From Plasmopara viticola (taxonomy: Eukaryota > Oomycota > Peronosporomycetes > Peronosporales > Peronosporaceae): 64,000 nucleotides of DNA. Made by a program: the position numbers and the translations under genes. The DNA is taken from contig MBPM02000004.1 of NCBI GenBank assembly GCA_001695595.3, positions 62,001 to 126,000 on the forward strand. Reading direction: 5' to 3'. Below, one piece after another: positions 1 through 9,730 of the stretch. Numbering within the stretch: the stretch's first letter is position 1; the number at the start of each line of letters is the position of its first letter. The notes beneath the pieces are model-generated. The model was not told the DNA's origin and made no database searches. It saw only the letters and a program-made list of their open reading frames with translations.

Positions 1-2430
1 TGGATTCTGGAACGAGTGTCACTTCCGGGATCAGCGTAGACCCAGGAGCCAACGTGACTTCCGGGATCAGCGTAGACCCAGGAGCCAACGTGACTTCCGG
101 GATCAACGTAGACCCAGGAGCCAACGTGACTTCCGGGATCAACGTAGACTCGGGAGTCAACGTGACCTCTGGGGTGGACGTGGATTCCGGAGATAGTGTC
201 TCAGGAGTTGTTGACGGGCTGGACGAAGATTCGGGGCTGGAGGCCCTCCGGAGCGGACGTCGTCTCGGGAGAACCGGTTGGGGTGGACGTGGATTCTGGA
301 ACGAGTGTGACTTCCGGGATCAGCGTAGACCCAGGAGCCAACGTGACTTCCGGGATCAGCGTAGACTCGGGAGTCAACGTGACCTCCGTGGGTGGACGTG
401 GACGTGGATTCCGGAGATAGTGTCTCAGGAGTTGTTGTCGGGCTGGACGAAGACTCGGGGCTGGAGGTGGACGGGGTGGATGTGCCCTCCGGAGCGGACG
501 TCGTCTCGGGGGAACCGGTTGGGGTGGACGTGGATTCTGGAACGAGTGTGACTTCCGGGATCAGCGTAGACCCAGGAGCCAACGTGACTTCCGGGATCAG
601 CGTAGACCCAGGAGCCAACGTGACTTCCGGGATCAGCGTAGACTCGGGAGTCAACGTGACCTCCGGGGTGGACGTGGATTCCGGAGATAGTGTCTCAGGA
701 GTTGTTGTCGGGCTGGACGAAGACTCGGGGCTGGAGGTGGACGGGGTGGATGTGCCCTCCGGAGCGGACGTCGTCTCGGGAGAACCGGTTGGAGTGGACG
801 TGGATTCTGGAACGAGTGTCACTTCCGGGATCAGCGTAGACCCAGGAGCCAACGTGACTTCCGGGATCAGCGTAGACCCAGGAGCCAACGTGACTTCCGG
901 GATCAACGTAGACCCAGGAGCCAACGTGACTTCCGGGATCAACGTAGACTCGGGAGTCAACGTGACCTCTGGGGTGGACGTGGATTCCGGAGATAGTGTC
1001 TCAGGAGTTGTTGACGGGCTGGACGAAGATTCGGGGCTGGAGGTGGACGGGGTGGATGTGCCCTCCGGAGCGGACGTCGTCTCGGGGGAACCGGTTGGGG
1101 TGGACGTGGATTCTGGAACAACTTCCGTGTCACTTCCGGGATCAGCGTAGACCCAGGAGCCAACGTGACTTCCGGGATCAGCGTAGACTCGGGAGCGTCT
1201 CGGGAGTCAACGTGACCTCCGGGGTGGACGTGGATTCCGGAGATAGTGTCTCAGGAGTTGTTGTCGGGCTGGACGAAGACTCGGGGCTGGAGGTGGACGG
1301 GGTGGATGTGCCCTCCGGAGCGGACGTCGTCTCGGGGGAACCGGTTGGGGTGGACGTGGATTCTGGAACAAGTGTGACTTCCGGGATCAGCGTAGACCCA
1401 GGAGCCAACGTGACTTCCGGGATCAGCGTAGACCCAGGAGTCAACGTGACCTCCGGAGTGGACGTGAATTCAGGAGAAAGCGTCTCAGGAGTTGTTGTCG
1501 GGCTTGACGTAGACTCAGGGCTGGAGGTGGACGGGGTGGATGTGCCCTCCGGAGCGGACGTCGTCTCGGGAGAATCGGTCGGGGTGTACGCGGATCCAGG
1601 AACGAGTGTAACTTCCGGGGTCAACGTAGACCCAGGAGCCAACGTGACTTCCGGGATCAGCGTAGACTCGGGAGTCAACGTGACCTCCGGAGTGGACGTG
1701 GATTCAGGAGATAGTGTCTCAGGAGTTGTTGTCGGGCTTGACGTAGACTCAGGGCTGGAGGTGGACGGGGTGGATGTGCCCTCCGGAGCGGACGTCGTCT
1801 CGGGGAACGGTTGGGGTGGACGCGGATTCAGGAACAGTGTGACTTCCGGGATCAGCGTAGACCCAGGAGCCAACGTGACTTCCGGGATCAGCGTAGACTG
1901 ACTTCCGGGAGTCAACGTGACCTCCGGGTGGACGTGGATTCAGGAGATAGTGTCTCAGGAGTTGTTGTCGGGCTGGACGAAGACTCGGGGCTGGAGGTGG
2001 ACGGGGTGGATGTGCCCTCCGGAGCGGACGTCGTGTCGGGAGAATCGGTCGGGGTGTACGCGGATTCAGGAATGAGTGTGACCTTCGGGGTGGACGTGGA
2101 TTCCGGAGAAAGTGTCTCGGGAGTTGTTGTCGGGCTGGACGTAGACTCGGGCTGGAGGTGGACGGGGTGGACGTGCCCTCCGGAGCGGACGTCGTGTCGG
2201 GAAAATCGGTCGGGGTGTACGCGGATTCAGGAATGAGTGTGACTTCCGGGGTGGACGTGGATTCCGGAGAAAGTGTCTCGGGAGTTGTTGTCGGACTGGA
2301 CGTAGACTCAGGGCTGGAGGTGGACGGAGTGGACGTGCCCTCCGGAGCGGACGTTGTCTCGGGAGAATCAGGTGGGGTGTACGCGGACTCAGGAGCGGAC
2401 GTGCCTTCCGGGGCATATGTAAACCCTGGA
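1..2430. repeat. Coding tandem array of 36-bp units inside 161-306-bp higher-order units
   Basis: The array is built from a 36-bp unit (12 codons on the minus strand, reading VTLAPGSTLIPE) and a longer unit coding SPETTSAPEGTSTPSTSSPES-type sequence. The landmark ggaga(t/a)ag recurs at 189, 413, 683, 989, 1239, 1473, 1707, 1943, 2105 and 2266. The spacings are 224, 270, 306, 250, 234, 234, 236, 162 and 161 bp. The clean spacings equal 162 plus 72, 108 or 144, so whole 36-bp units have been gained or lost. The 224, 250, 236 and 161 spacings are not multiples of three and carry indels. The copies near 2430 are more diverged than those near the left edge. Confidence 0.95.
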
Positions 2431-3632
2431 GCCAATGTGCCTTCCGAAGACAGTGTAGATTCAGGAGTTTCTGTCGCGCTGTACACGTTCTCATTGGCTG
2501 AAGTAGCCGTGTACATTGGGGTAGCGGTCGGGTATATAGTGTTTTCGGACGCCGATGTGGCCTCTGAAGCAAGTGGTGGAGCGGACGTGTACAGAGAAGT
2601 TGTACTCGGACTAGACATTGACGCAGGAGCAGTCGTGCATGGCGCTTTGGTTTGATAATCGAGATTCTTTGCCACCGGAGCCTCAGTGTTGCCATAGCCG
2701 CTCGTGCTGTAGCCACTCTCATTCGATCCTATCGTCTTCGAAGTGCCCGTCCCAAAGTACTTGGAGAGACTTTTCGGCATTTGAAAGTAACTTTTCCAGT
2801 TGCCATACTTGTTGCCGCGCAAATACTTGGACGCGTAATCGTTGCGATTGGTGTCGACTTGAGGAGAGGCAAGCGATTCCTCGTCGTTTTTCAACGGGTA
2901 CGGGGTCGCATTGGCAGTGCTCCCATCCGGTTTGCTTTTAGAAATAGCGCGCTCTCGCTTACGCGTTTTGGAGGCTTTGCTCTTTTGATCATTCTGGTGG
3001 TACGCGGTGTCTGAAGGCTTGCCTTCCATGCTGTAGGGTAGCGTCGGATCGGAGCGTTGCGGCACAGAGGAAAGCGGACGCGGGTTGGTGCTCTCCTCAG
3101 TAGGGTACAATGGGTCCTCTTCACCATGATTCTCAAAAGGATACGGTCTCTCTTCTTGGATCCTTTCCGGATCATTGCTGGCGTGGTAAAACGTGATCTC
3201 CTCCTCGTATGGGAACATCACTTCCGCCTCACCCGGACCAGAAGCAGAGGTACTGGAGAAGTACGGGATCGAGCCTGCACTTGGATCAGTGTTCCCGTCC
3301 GGCGTGTACCCATCGTTGGTATAGTCACTGACGGGGTAGACACAAGTGTACGTGGTTCCATTGATAAGGGTACACTGGGCGTCGCAAGGGGCACGGCACG
3401 TGCCGTCGTGGTACGACGCGAGCTTTTCGTGACAATCGGCGATTGCAACGTCGCCTTTCAATGGACAAGCTGTACCACTCAAGGAATCGCCGCATTTGGC
3501 ACCGCGAGACGATGGAATGGCGTACGTCGCATCGCCCCGAATGGACACGGTCGAGTCTGCAGTTGCAAGGTATTGAAGCGGAAAGGCCGCAGTTGCAAGG
3601 AGGAAATGGAGAGGGGTGCGAACACGAACCAT
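1..3632 (-). CDS. Secreted mucin-like repeat protein, 3' end outside window, frame disrupted in repeats
   Basis: The start at 3632 gives a hydrophobic signal peptide (residues 1 to about 26). An RGD tripeptide follows at residues 32-34, then a Cys-rich module (about 41-100, eight Cys), then an acidic, Ser/Tyr-rich and Lys-containing stretch. From about residue 340 there is a Ser/Thr/Pro/Glu-rich array with motifs such as APEGTSTPSTSSPES and VTLAPGSTLIPE. The composition predicts heavy O-glycosylation and secretion. Oomycete mucin-like proteins (for example the cyst-germination Car proteins of Phytophthora) are the closest general analogues, but their octapeptide differs. An upstream ATG at 3683 would bury the signal peptide, so it is rejected. 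The frame is open from 3632 to about 2149, where a G-run one base shorter than in sister copies shifts it. Further indels occur at about 240, 385, 1120-1200, 1900 and 1925. The gene is either decaying, mis-assembled or spliced in a way I cannot see. The product is surface or extracellular; a role in adhesion is inference. Confidence 0.75.
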
Positions 3633-4073
3633 CGTGTCTGAACGAGCTTTGGCAAGATGCAAGCTCTTGCGTTGACAAAGCAAATGAAAGAGTGAGGAAG
3701 GAAGCAGAGCTCGCTAGTCATGAGCTCCACGACAAGAGCCGTTATTGCTTTGATTGGTACGCAATGTGGAAATCTTCGAGAAAAGCAAGCCTTGAAAGTG
3801 GCCTGTCCTCTAGTCTTGACGTGACACATGGTACACGTCGGCGCAAAGTGCCATTAAAATGGTAACGGCACGGCGTTCCGGATGGGTACACATTTCAGAG
3901 GGGACGACTGGAAAATTCGCTCGAAGGCCTTTAAAGACTGAATGCCATCTGGTCATGTCGTTGTAAAGTACCATGAGATGTACCGTGGCCCTCTGGCCTT
4001 TATTTCTATGATGTGGTACAGCCTAGTGTGTGTACTGTACCAAAAGTTGGTCTGCGTGGTAAGATAGAGAAGG
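3633..4073. promoter_or_regulatory. Divergent intergenic region, mucin-like gene / Misato gene
   Basis: This is 441 bp between two divergent start codons, so it must hold both 5' regions. Several ggtac/gtacc words recur (for example near 3830, 4015 and 4035). I find no convincing TATA box or oomycete initiator match, and no gene. The regulatory role is inferred from gene arrangement only. Confidence 0.4.
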
Positions 4074-5543
4074 ATGGGAGAGGAGACACTACGCTTGCAA
4101 TTTGGCACCGCCGCCACGACGATTGGGACGCAGTGGCTGGCTTTGCAACAGGCGAATGGAGATGCAAAGAGACCACACGTGCTGGCGTTTGAGGCGAAAG
4201 GTCGTGTACAGAGCCCGATCCGAGCCACGCACCAGCACCAAGGAGACCCGTCGACATGGTACATCTGTGGTACTTTATCACATTCTTCTACTATGCAACT
4301 TGGTACCTTTATTTGATTATGATTATCTAGGGGTGGCACTGTCCAAGTGTACGACCAGTCGCATGGAGAGTCGGCGACTTTGAGTAACGACAGTTTGTGG
4401 GACTGGAAGGAACTAAAGGAGCACAATCTCGTCGAGATCGACGAGTTCCGCCCCCACTTGCCGCTGCACAATTTCTACGAAGGGCACGCCGTATCGCATG
4501 GCGGCAATATCACTAGAGCGACCCTGGAAATGGCGGAAGACCGTGTGCGGACAGTTTTAGAAACGTGCGATCAGTTGCGACTGGTACAAGGTCTCGTCGA
4601 CATGGATTCGTCGTGGGGAGGACTGGCGCACGAACTAATGTCGTACGTCGTCGACGAGTGTCCTGCGGCTGTCTTTATGATCATTGGCAATGATTGGAGC
4701 TACCCATTGAGTCTGGACGATAAAGACGCAATGCTTGCGTCCAGTCGTGGCGACCGTACCAAACTTGAGGCAAGAAAGCGTGTAAATGTTGCCTCTTCGA
4801 TGGCTCTATTAGCCAATGTGTCGCACCTCCAAGTACCATTGGCCATGTCTCCCACGACCCTCCGCAAAACGACCGTTCCACATATCAGATTTGACAGAAC
4901 CAGCTGTGCCGATGTGAGTGCAGTGATGGCAACGGCCTTGGAACTCGCTTTGGCAGGGTATCGAACCCAACCAGTGGATAGATTAATAGAGGATTTTTCA
5001 GGGTACATGCGCGTCCTCGAAGTCGCGACGTCGTTCCCGTACACGACCGACCCCACTCGGTTCTTCCAGCCGACTGGTAGTCATATCAACAAGCGCCATG
5101 CGTGGCGACCAGACCCGTTTGGCATTTATTCGTTGCTTCCTACGCTTGACCACGCACCGTTGGCCAAGACGCAGCTCCACAAGTTTTTCTGTGAATATTG
5201 GCTCCTTCGTGGCGCATTCAACGGCACTCCGTCCCTCCAAGCCACGACGGATCTATTCGTGGACTCATCGGATGACGTGGCCCTGCGGTGGTCTCCGTCG
5301 CCTCTTTTGACGCCAACGTCCTACCGTCTTGCGACTCGGAGCTCGGAAATCGAGGCCATCTCGCGCTTGTCGGCGAGCAGCGCTGTTGGCCAGTACTTGA
5401 CCACGTTGGGACACCAAGTCGCAGGTACGAACAAGCGCGTATTGCACGAGTTTACGAGTGCTGGCATGAGTCCAGATGCCCTCGAGGAGCTCAGCTCGAC
5501 GCTGGAAGCGAAGGGTGGCGAATATTGGAATTGGAATTATTGA
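4074..5543 (+). CDS. MSTO1: Misato/DML1 family tubulin-related protein
   Basis: Two exons, 4074-4258 and 4331-5543, give 465 aa. The 72-nt intron has donor GTACAT and acceptor TCTAG, and the joined frame reads PSTW-GGTVQVYDQ. The N terminus (EETLRLQFGTAATTIGTQW) has the family signature in which a Leu-Gln-(Leu/Phe)-Gly tubulin-like start is followed by the G-x-x-W motif. The body matches Misato in order: a DR-hydrophobic helix, CDQLRLVQGLVDMDSSWGG (compare CDYLQGF in animals), a Ser/Leu-rich middle, and a C-terminal helical region. Misato/DML1 proteins act in mitochondrial distribution and morphology and have a tubulin/FtsZ-like fold. The animal protein is about 570 aa, so this one is shorter. 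ATG 4074 is the first ATG compatible with the conserved N terminus. The myotubularin gene begins 153 bp downstream. Confidence 0.9.
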
Positions 5544-5696
5544 GGGAAGTGAGTTCAGCTAGGGTCGTACTTAAAGCGGGAGAGTATAAAAATAAAGAGT
5601 CGCCACTTTGAATTTGTACGACTACGTTGCAAAAACGCTTTGAGAAGCTGCAGAGAACCATTTTATTGGCAGCAAAGGGGATTGAGTACCATCGTC

Positions 5697-8508
5697 ATGG
5701 ATCGGGTGTGCAGCGGTACCACTCGTACCATGTCGACGCGCAGCGAATGGTTTGGGTCTGCTTCTAGTCATCGAAATGCGGAAGAGGACTCGTGGACAGA
5801 AGTGGAACGACAAGAACTCGATCATGCCGTACGAACAAAAGTCGTGGATTATTGGCAAAGTAGTATTGAAATCCTGAGGCCAATAGAAATTTAATTGCCG
5901 TGTTTTTCTACAGACTTCGTTTGTATCGGAAAGTATGTACCTCGTGATGGAGAGTCCAGCTGGAGCGCTCTATACGGGCGAAACGGTACAGTTCAAGGCC
6001 CACGCACTTTGTGCCCACTCAACGTCAGTGGCAGGCGTCAGTGGTACAAAGAAAGTGGCACACGACGACAAGGACGACGGGATGCATGGCACACTGTTCC
6101 TCACAAACTATCGACTCCTTTTTCGCTCGTTTCATGTAAGTTCAAGTGCCCATTTTCCTTCCTCTTCTACTCTAATTTCGTACCCATTTTTCTTTTCTTG
6201 CTACTTCGGTCTCATTTTCCTCGACAGCATCGCGAAAAGGAATCAATTACCGTATTTTTGCACAATATTGCCGAAGTGGCGGACTTTCGAAAACCTGGGA
6301 CCTTGGGCCTTAAGAGTCAATTGGAACTTGCGTGCAAAAACTTTGAATTTTTGCACTTTTATTTTCCAGAAGAAGGTGAGGCCAAGGACGTTTGTGCGCA
6401 ACTGACGCCATTGCTGGTGGCAAAGCGGCCACCCGCTGCCTTTGTCTGTGCCCGTCATCGGGACACTTTGGGCTGGACAGTGTTTGACCTCGAGGCCGAA
6501 GTCACTCGACTGGGGTTCAAACGACCGAAAAGTGGTACCCAAAGCAGTGGCTTTCGGATCACGCGCGTGAATGGCAAGTATAAAGTATCGCCCACGTATC
6601 CTCATTCGTTCGTCGTTCCTGCGTCAGTCTCGGACGGCGAACTTCGGAAAATGAGTGCGTTTCGTGCGCGGCAACGCGTGCCTGCCGTGACGTATCGACA
6701 CGAGAACGACGCGGTCGTGGGCCGGTGTGCCCAGCCCTTGGTCGGCTTGCGACGCAGACGATGCACTGCCGATGAAGCGTTCATTGCGGCCTTGCAACGA
6801 GAATGCCATGGCAACGTGCTCTTTATTGATTGTCGGAGCCAAACGAGTGCGTATGGGAACGTTGCATTGGGTGGAGGGTTTGAAGTGTACGTACGCGTAC
6901 GCTTTGACGTCCACTTTTGGCCGCGGATTTGATCGAGAGATTTTTTCGGTTTTGACTTCTTGATTGTAGACTGGATTATTACCGAGAGACGAGTATTCTG
7001 TTTATGGGGATTGAGAATATCCACTCGATGCGCGATTCGATCCGAAAATTGTTCGACTTGATCAAGAATGAGATTCGCGGCCATGAACGACCCAATTGGC
7101 TCTCGTGTCTCGAGGTAGGAAGAGCGCTTGATGATGCTTGTCAGGTTTATTCTTGTTGATCTTGTCGTGTCCTAATAGAGCACACGATGGCTCGAGCACG
7201 TGCGTTCGATCCTCGTGTCTTGTGCCACTTGTGTGGCCAAGCTGGTGGACGGTACGAGCTTGATGATCCACTGCTCGGATGGGTGGGACCGGACGGCGCA
7301 GCTCACTGCGCTCGTCAAGCTTTGCGCGGATCCGTTCTATCGTACCCTCAAGGGATTTCAGGTGCTTTTGCCTGTATGACTCTACTTCTTGCTCTGGTGA
7401 TGATCATTTGATTGGTGGACGTAGCTCTTGATTGAACAAGAATGGTGTGCGTTTGGACACCAGTTTCGAGCACGATCAGGGCTTACTGAATCGTCAGCTG
7501 CTTATTGGGAAGACGACAATACGTCCCCCGTCTTTTTGCAATTCGTGGATGCAGTGTGGCAATTGATGCGCCAGTTTCCGTGCTCGTTTGAGTTTAGTGA
7601 ACGCTATTTGATTGCGCTTCTTGATGAAGTGTACAACCAACAAAGTGGTACGTTCCTCCACGATTGTGAAGAAGCGCGAATGGTACGTGGGGTTCTTTTT
7701 TTTTCTTCTTCTTTTTTTTTGGTCCTTTTGCATTTTTCTGAATTGGAATATTACTCGACAGGACGCCAAGACCCAGATTGAGTGTACCAGTGCATGGACG
7801 TTATTGGAATCGCATCCGGATGCAGTGGAATTCCAAAATCCCTTTTTTGTGGTACCAATAACTGGCCACGAGGTGACGGACAAGGCACCGAGGGTGTTGC
7901 AATGCAAATGGCACACGAGTTCACTGGCCATTTGGTCCGGTTTCTATTTGCGTTCGTTGGCATCGAACGAGTCGCGGGTACGCTTTTTGCGTCGTGGCAA
8001 TTCATGTCTTGAAAGTAACGTGTTGATTGATACATAGGATGCTTGGACGAAAAAGTTGCACGTGACGCAACGCGAGTTGCAGACTCAATTGAGTGTTGCG
8101 CACCAAGAGTTGCAATCGCAAGTGGCACAAAACACCGATTTGCAAACGGAAGTGGAACAGTTGCGACGAGAACGGGCGCAACTGACGCGATTATTAGAAG
8201 GCGAAGTGTACAGTGATCCACAAAATGGGTTGCTGGTACACGAAGAAGACGAGAGTGAAGACGGAGTGTTGGTCAGTGTAACGTCAGTAGGGAAGAGTCG
8301 CACGACGCTGGAAACGTCGAGTGATGCTGGCACCACGTTGCTCGCGAGTGAAGCCAAAGTGTACTCAACGACAGGCGTCGGGTGTTTCCTGGGTGGCTCT
8401 ATGAGCCAAGACTTTAAGATCGTGCAGACGTACTTTGATCCGAGACACCCAACATCGGCCGTGGTACCACAAAGAATGACGGTAGAGGAATTAGTACAAT
8501 GCAAATGA
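5697..8508 (+). CDS. MTMR: Myotubularin-family phosphoinositide 3-phosphatase
   Basis: Eight exons: 5697-5840, 5914-6135, 6228-6886, 6970-7114, 7179-7361, 7425-7682, 7762-7977 and 8038-8508 (765 aa). The first donor is ambiguous: 5829 GTACGA and 5841 GTCGTG both keep frame. A PH-GRAM domain lies around residues 50-140 (HGTLFLTNYRLLF). The myotubularin-related and catalytic region follows, with NVLFIDCRSQTSA, GGGFE, IENIHSMRDSIRKL and STRWLEH. The active site is HCSDGWDRT, a CX5R motif with Cys at about 422 and Arg at about 428, so catalysis is predicted to be intact. GHQFRARSG and SPVFLQFVDAVWQL complete the catalytic fold. Residues of exon 8 form a coiled coil (about 610-660), typical for dimerisation. 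I see no FYVE, DENN or PH tail. The family removes the 3-phosphate from PI3P and PI(3,5)P2 on endosomal membranes. The STIMATE-like gene begins 133 bp downstream. Confidence 0.93.
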
Positions 8509-8641
8509 GAATGGAATTACAACCAATAGAAGATGAGCAATGTCTTTTTTTTGATAATTTCAACCAATAGCTTGTGCCCAGCACATCCCGTTGCTAGTAC
8601 ATTCGAACGATGACAGTTAAGCTCTGGACGGTCACGGCAGT

Positions 8642-9657
8642 ATGAATGAGGACCAAGACTCGGATGGCAATCACAGAGAATGCAAATTACTGAGTGGCAC
8701 ATTTGCCATGCTCATGCAGGCGTTGCTTGGATGCATTGCCATCTCCGTGTTGGCGTACAAACGGTTGCACGAAGTGCCGCAACGTCCGCTCTTGGTACCT
8801 CTTGTTGTGGCACAAGTGCAAATATGGTACTAATGTGGTTGTTGGCACTTTGTTTGCCTAGGTGTGGGCTTTTGATGCCGCAAAGCAAATGGTGGGTGCA
8901 ACCTTTGCCCACGTGGCCAATTTATTTATTGCCATTGTGCTCTATTCTCACCAAGACGCCATCCAAGCTGACGGCCCCTCAGTGGATCAGGTACGCCACA
9001 ATCATTGCCAAGCAATAATTGCATTGTATTGTATTGACGCCACGCGAAATCTTGTTGCAGTGTGCCTTGTACTTTGTGAACTTTACTCTGGACACGACGT
9101 TTGGCATTCTCCTGAGCTACCTCTTCCTATCCGCCCTCGTGCTCGTGGCACTGCGTTTCGGCTGGTCGTCGTTGCAAACGCCGGGGGATTACGGGACCCC
9201 GGTGCGCGTGCAAACGTGGATGGTCCAAGTCCTGTCGTGGATTCTGGTCATTTGCGTGTGCAAATTCGTCATTGCACTCGTCATCGTGGCCTTTCAAGAG
9301 CCCCTCGGCGCGTTTGCCGCCTTGCTCTTCAAACCGCTGGACCAATCGCCCGACGTTGAACTCGCGATCGTCATGATTGCGTGTCCGTGTTTAATGAACG
9401 CGCTTCAATTTTGGATCCAAGACAATTTCTTGAAAAAAGACGTGCGGGACGAGAGTTTCATAGTGGCGCAAGTCCCCGCATCGCCGACGGGAAAGGAAAA
9501 GCGCGATGGAAAGGGCGGGCCGGTCGACACGGATACGGACGACAAGGACGGGGACGAGAAGGAAAGGGAACAGCTTCAGGAGAGCGAGCTCATGCTCACG
9601 ATCAAAGGCGACGCGACGCAACACGAAGAGGACACGAACGACCTCGCTGCCGTCTAA
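8642..9657 (+). CDS. STIMATE: STIMATE (TMEM110)-like ER multipass membrane protein
   Basis: Three exons, 8642-8794, 8862-8990 and 9061-9657, give 292 aa. The introns are 67 and 70 nt with donors GTACCT and GTACGC. Matches to the STIMATE/YPL162C family run the full length: LMQALLGCIAISVLAYKR, WAFDAAKQMVGATFAHVAN, CALYFVNFTLDTTFGILLSY, a YG-(D/T)P motif, and an AIVMIACPCLMNALQFWIQDNF end (animal proteins have AIVM..P..VNALMFW..DNF). About five hydrophobic segments are visible. The cytosolic tail (about 75 residues) is Lys/Asp/Glu-rich, in a position equivalent to the animal tail. The animal protein sits at ER-plasma membrane junctions and promotes STIM1 activation; the fungal homologue is vacuolar. 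The role here is open. The stop lies 73 bp from the 3' end of the convergent myosin gene. Confidence 0.9.
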
Positions 9658-9730
9658 CACCCACGTGGCGTTTTGACCACGTCGTACCAATATATTGCAA
9701 TCTCGTTTTGCTTCTAACTGTCCTTTTGTC

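Noticed and set aside
1..2430. CRISPR-like look of regularly spaced repeats
   Set aside because: The units are contiguous coding repeats without unique spacers, in a eukaryotic gene.
54..2655. Long plus-strand open frames rich in V/D/S/G across the mucin repeat
   Set aside because: They mirror the minus-strand repeat codons, have no signal peptide or start context, and end where the array ends. They are antisense shadows of a stop-poor repeat.
3443..3865. 140-codon plus-strand frame antisense to the mucin N terminus
   Set aside because: It overlaps the signal peptide and Cys module of the minus-strand gene and has no domain.
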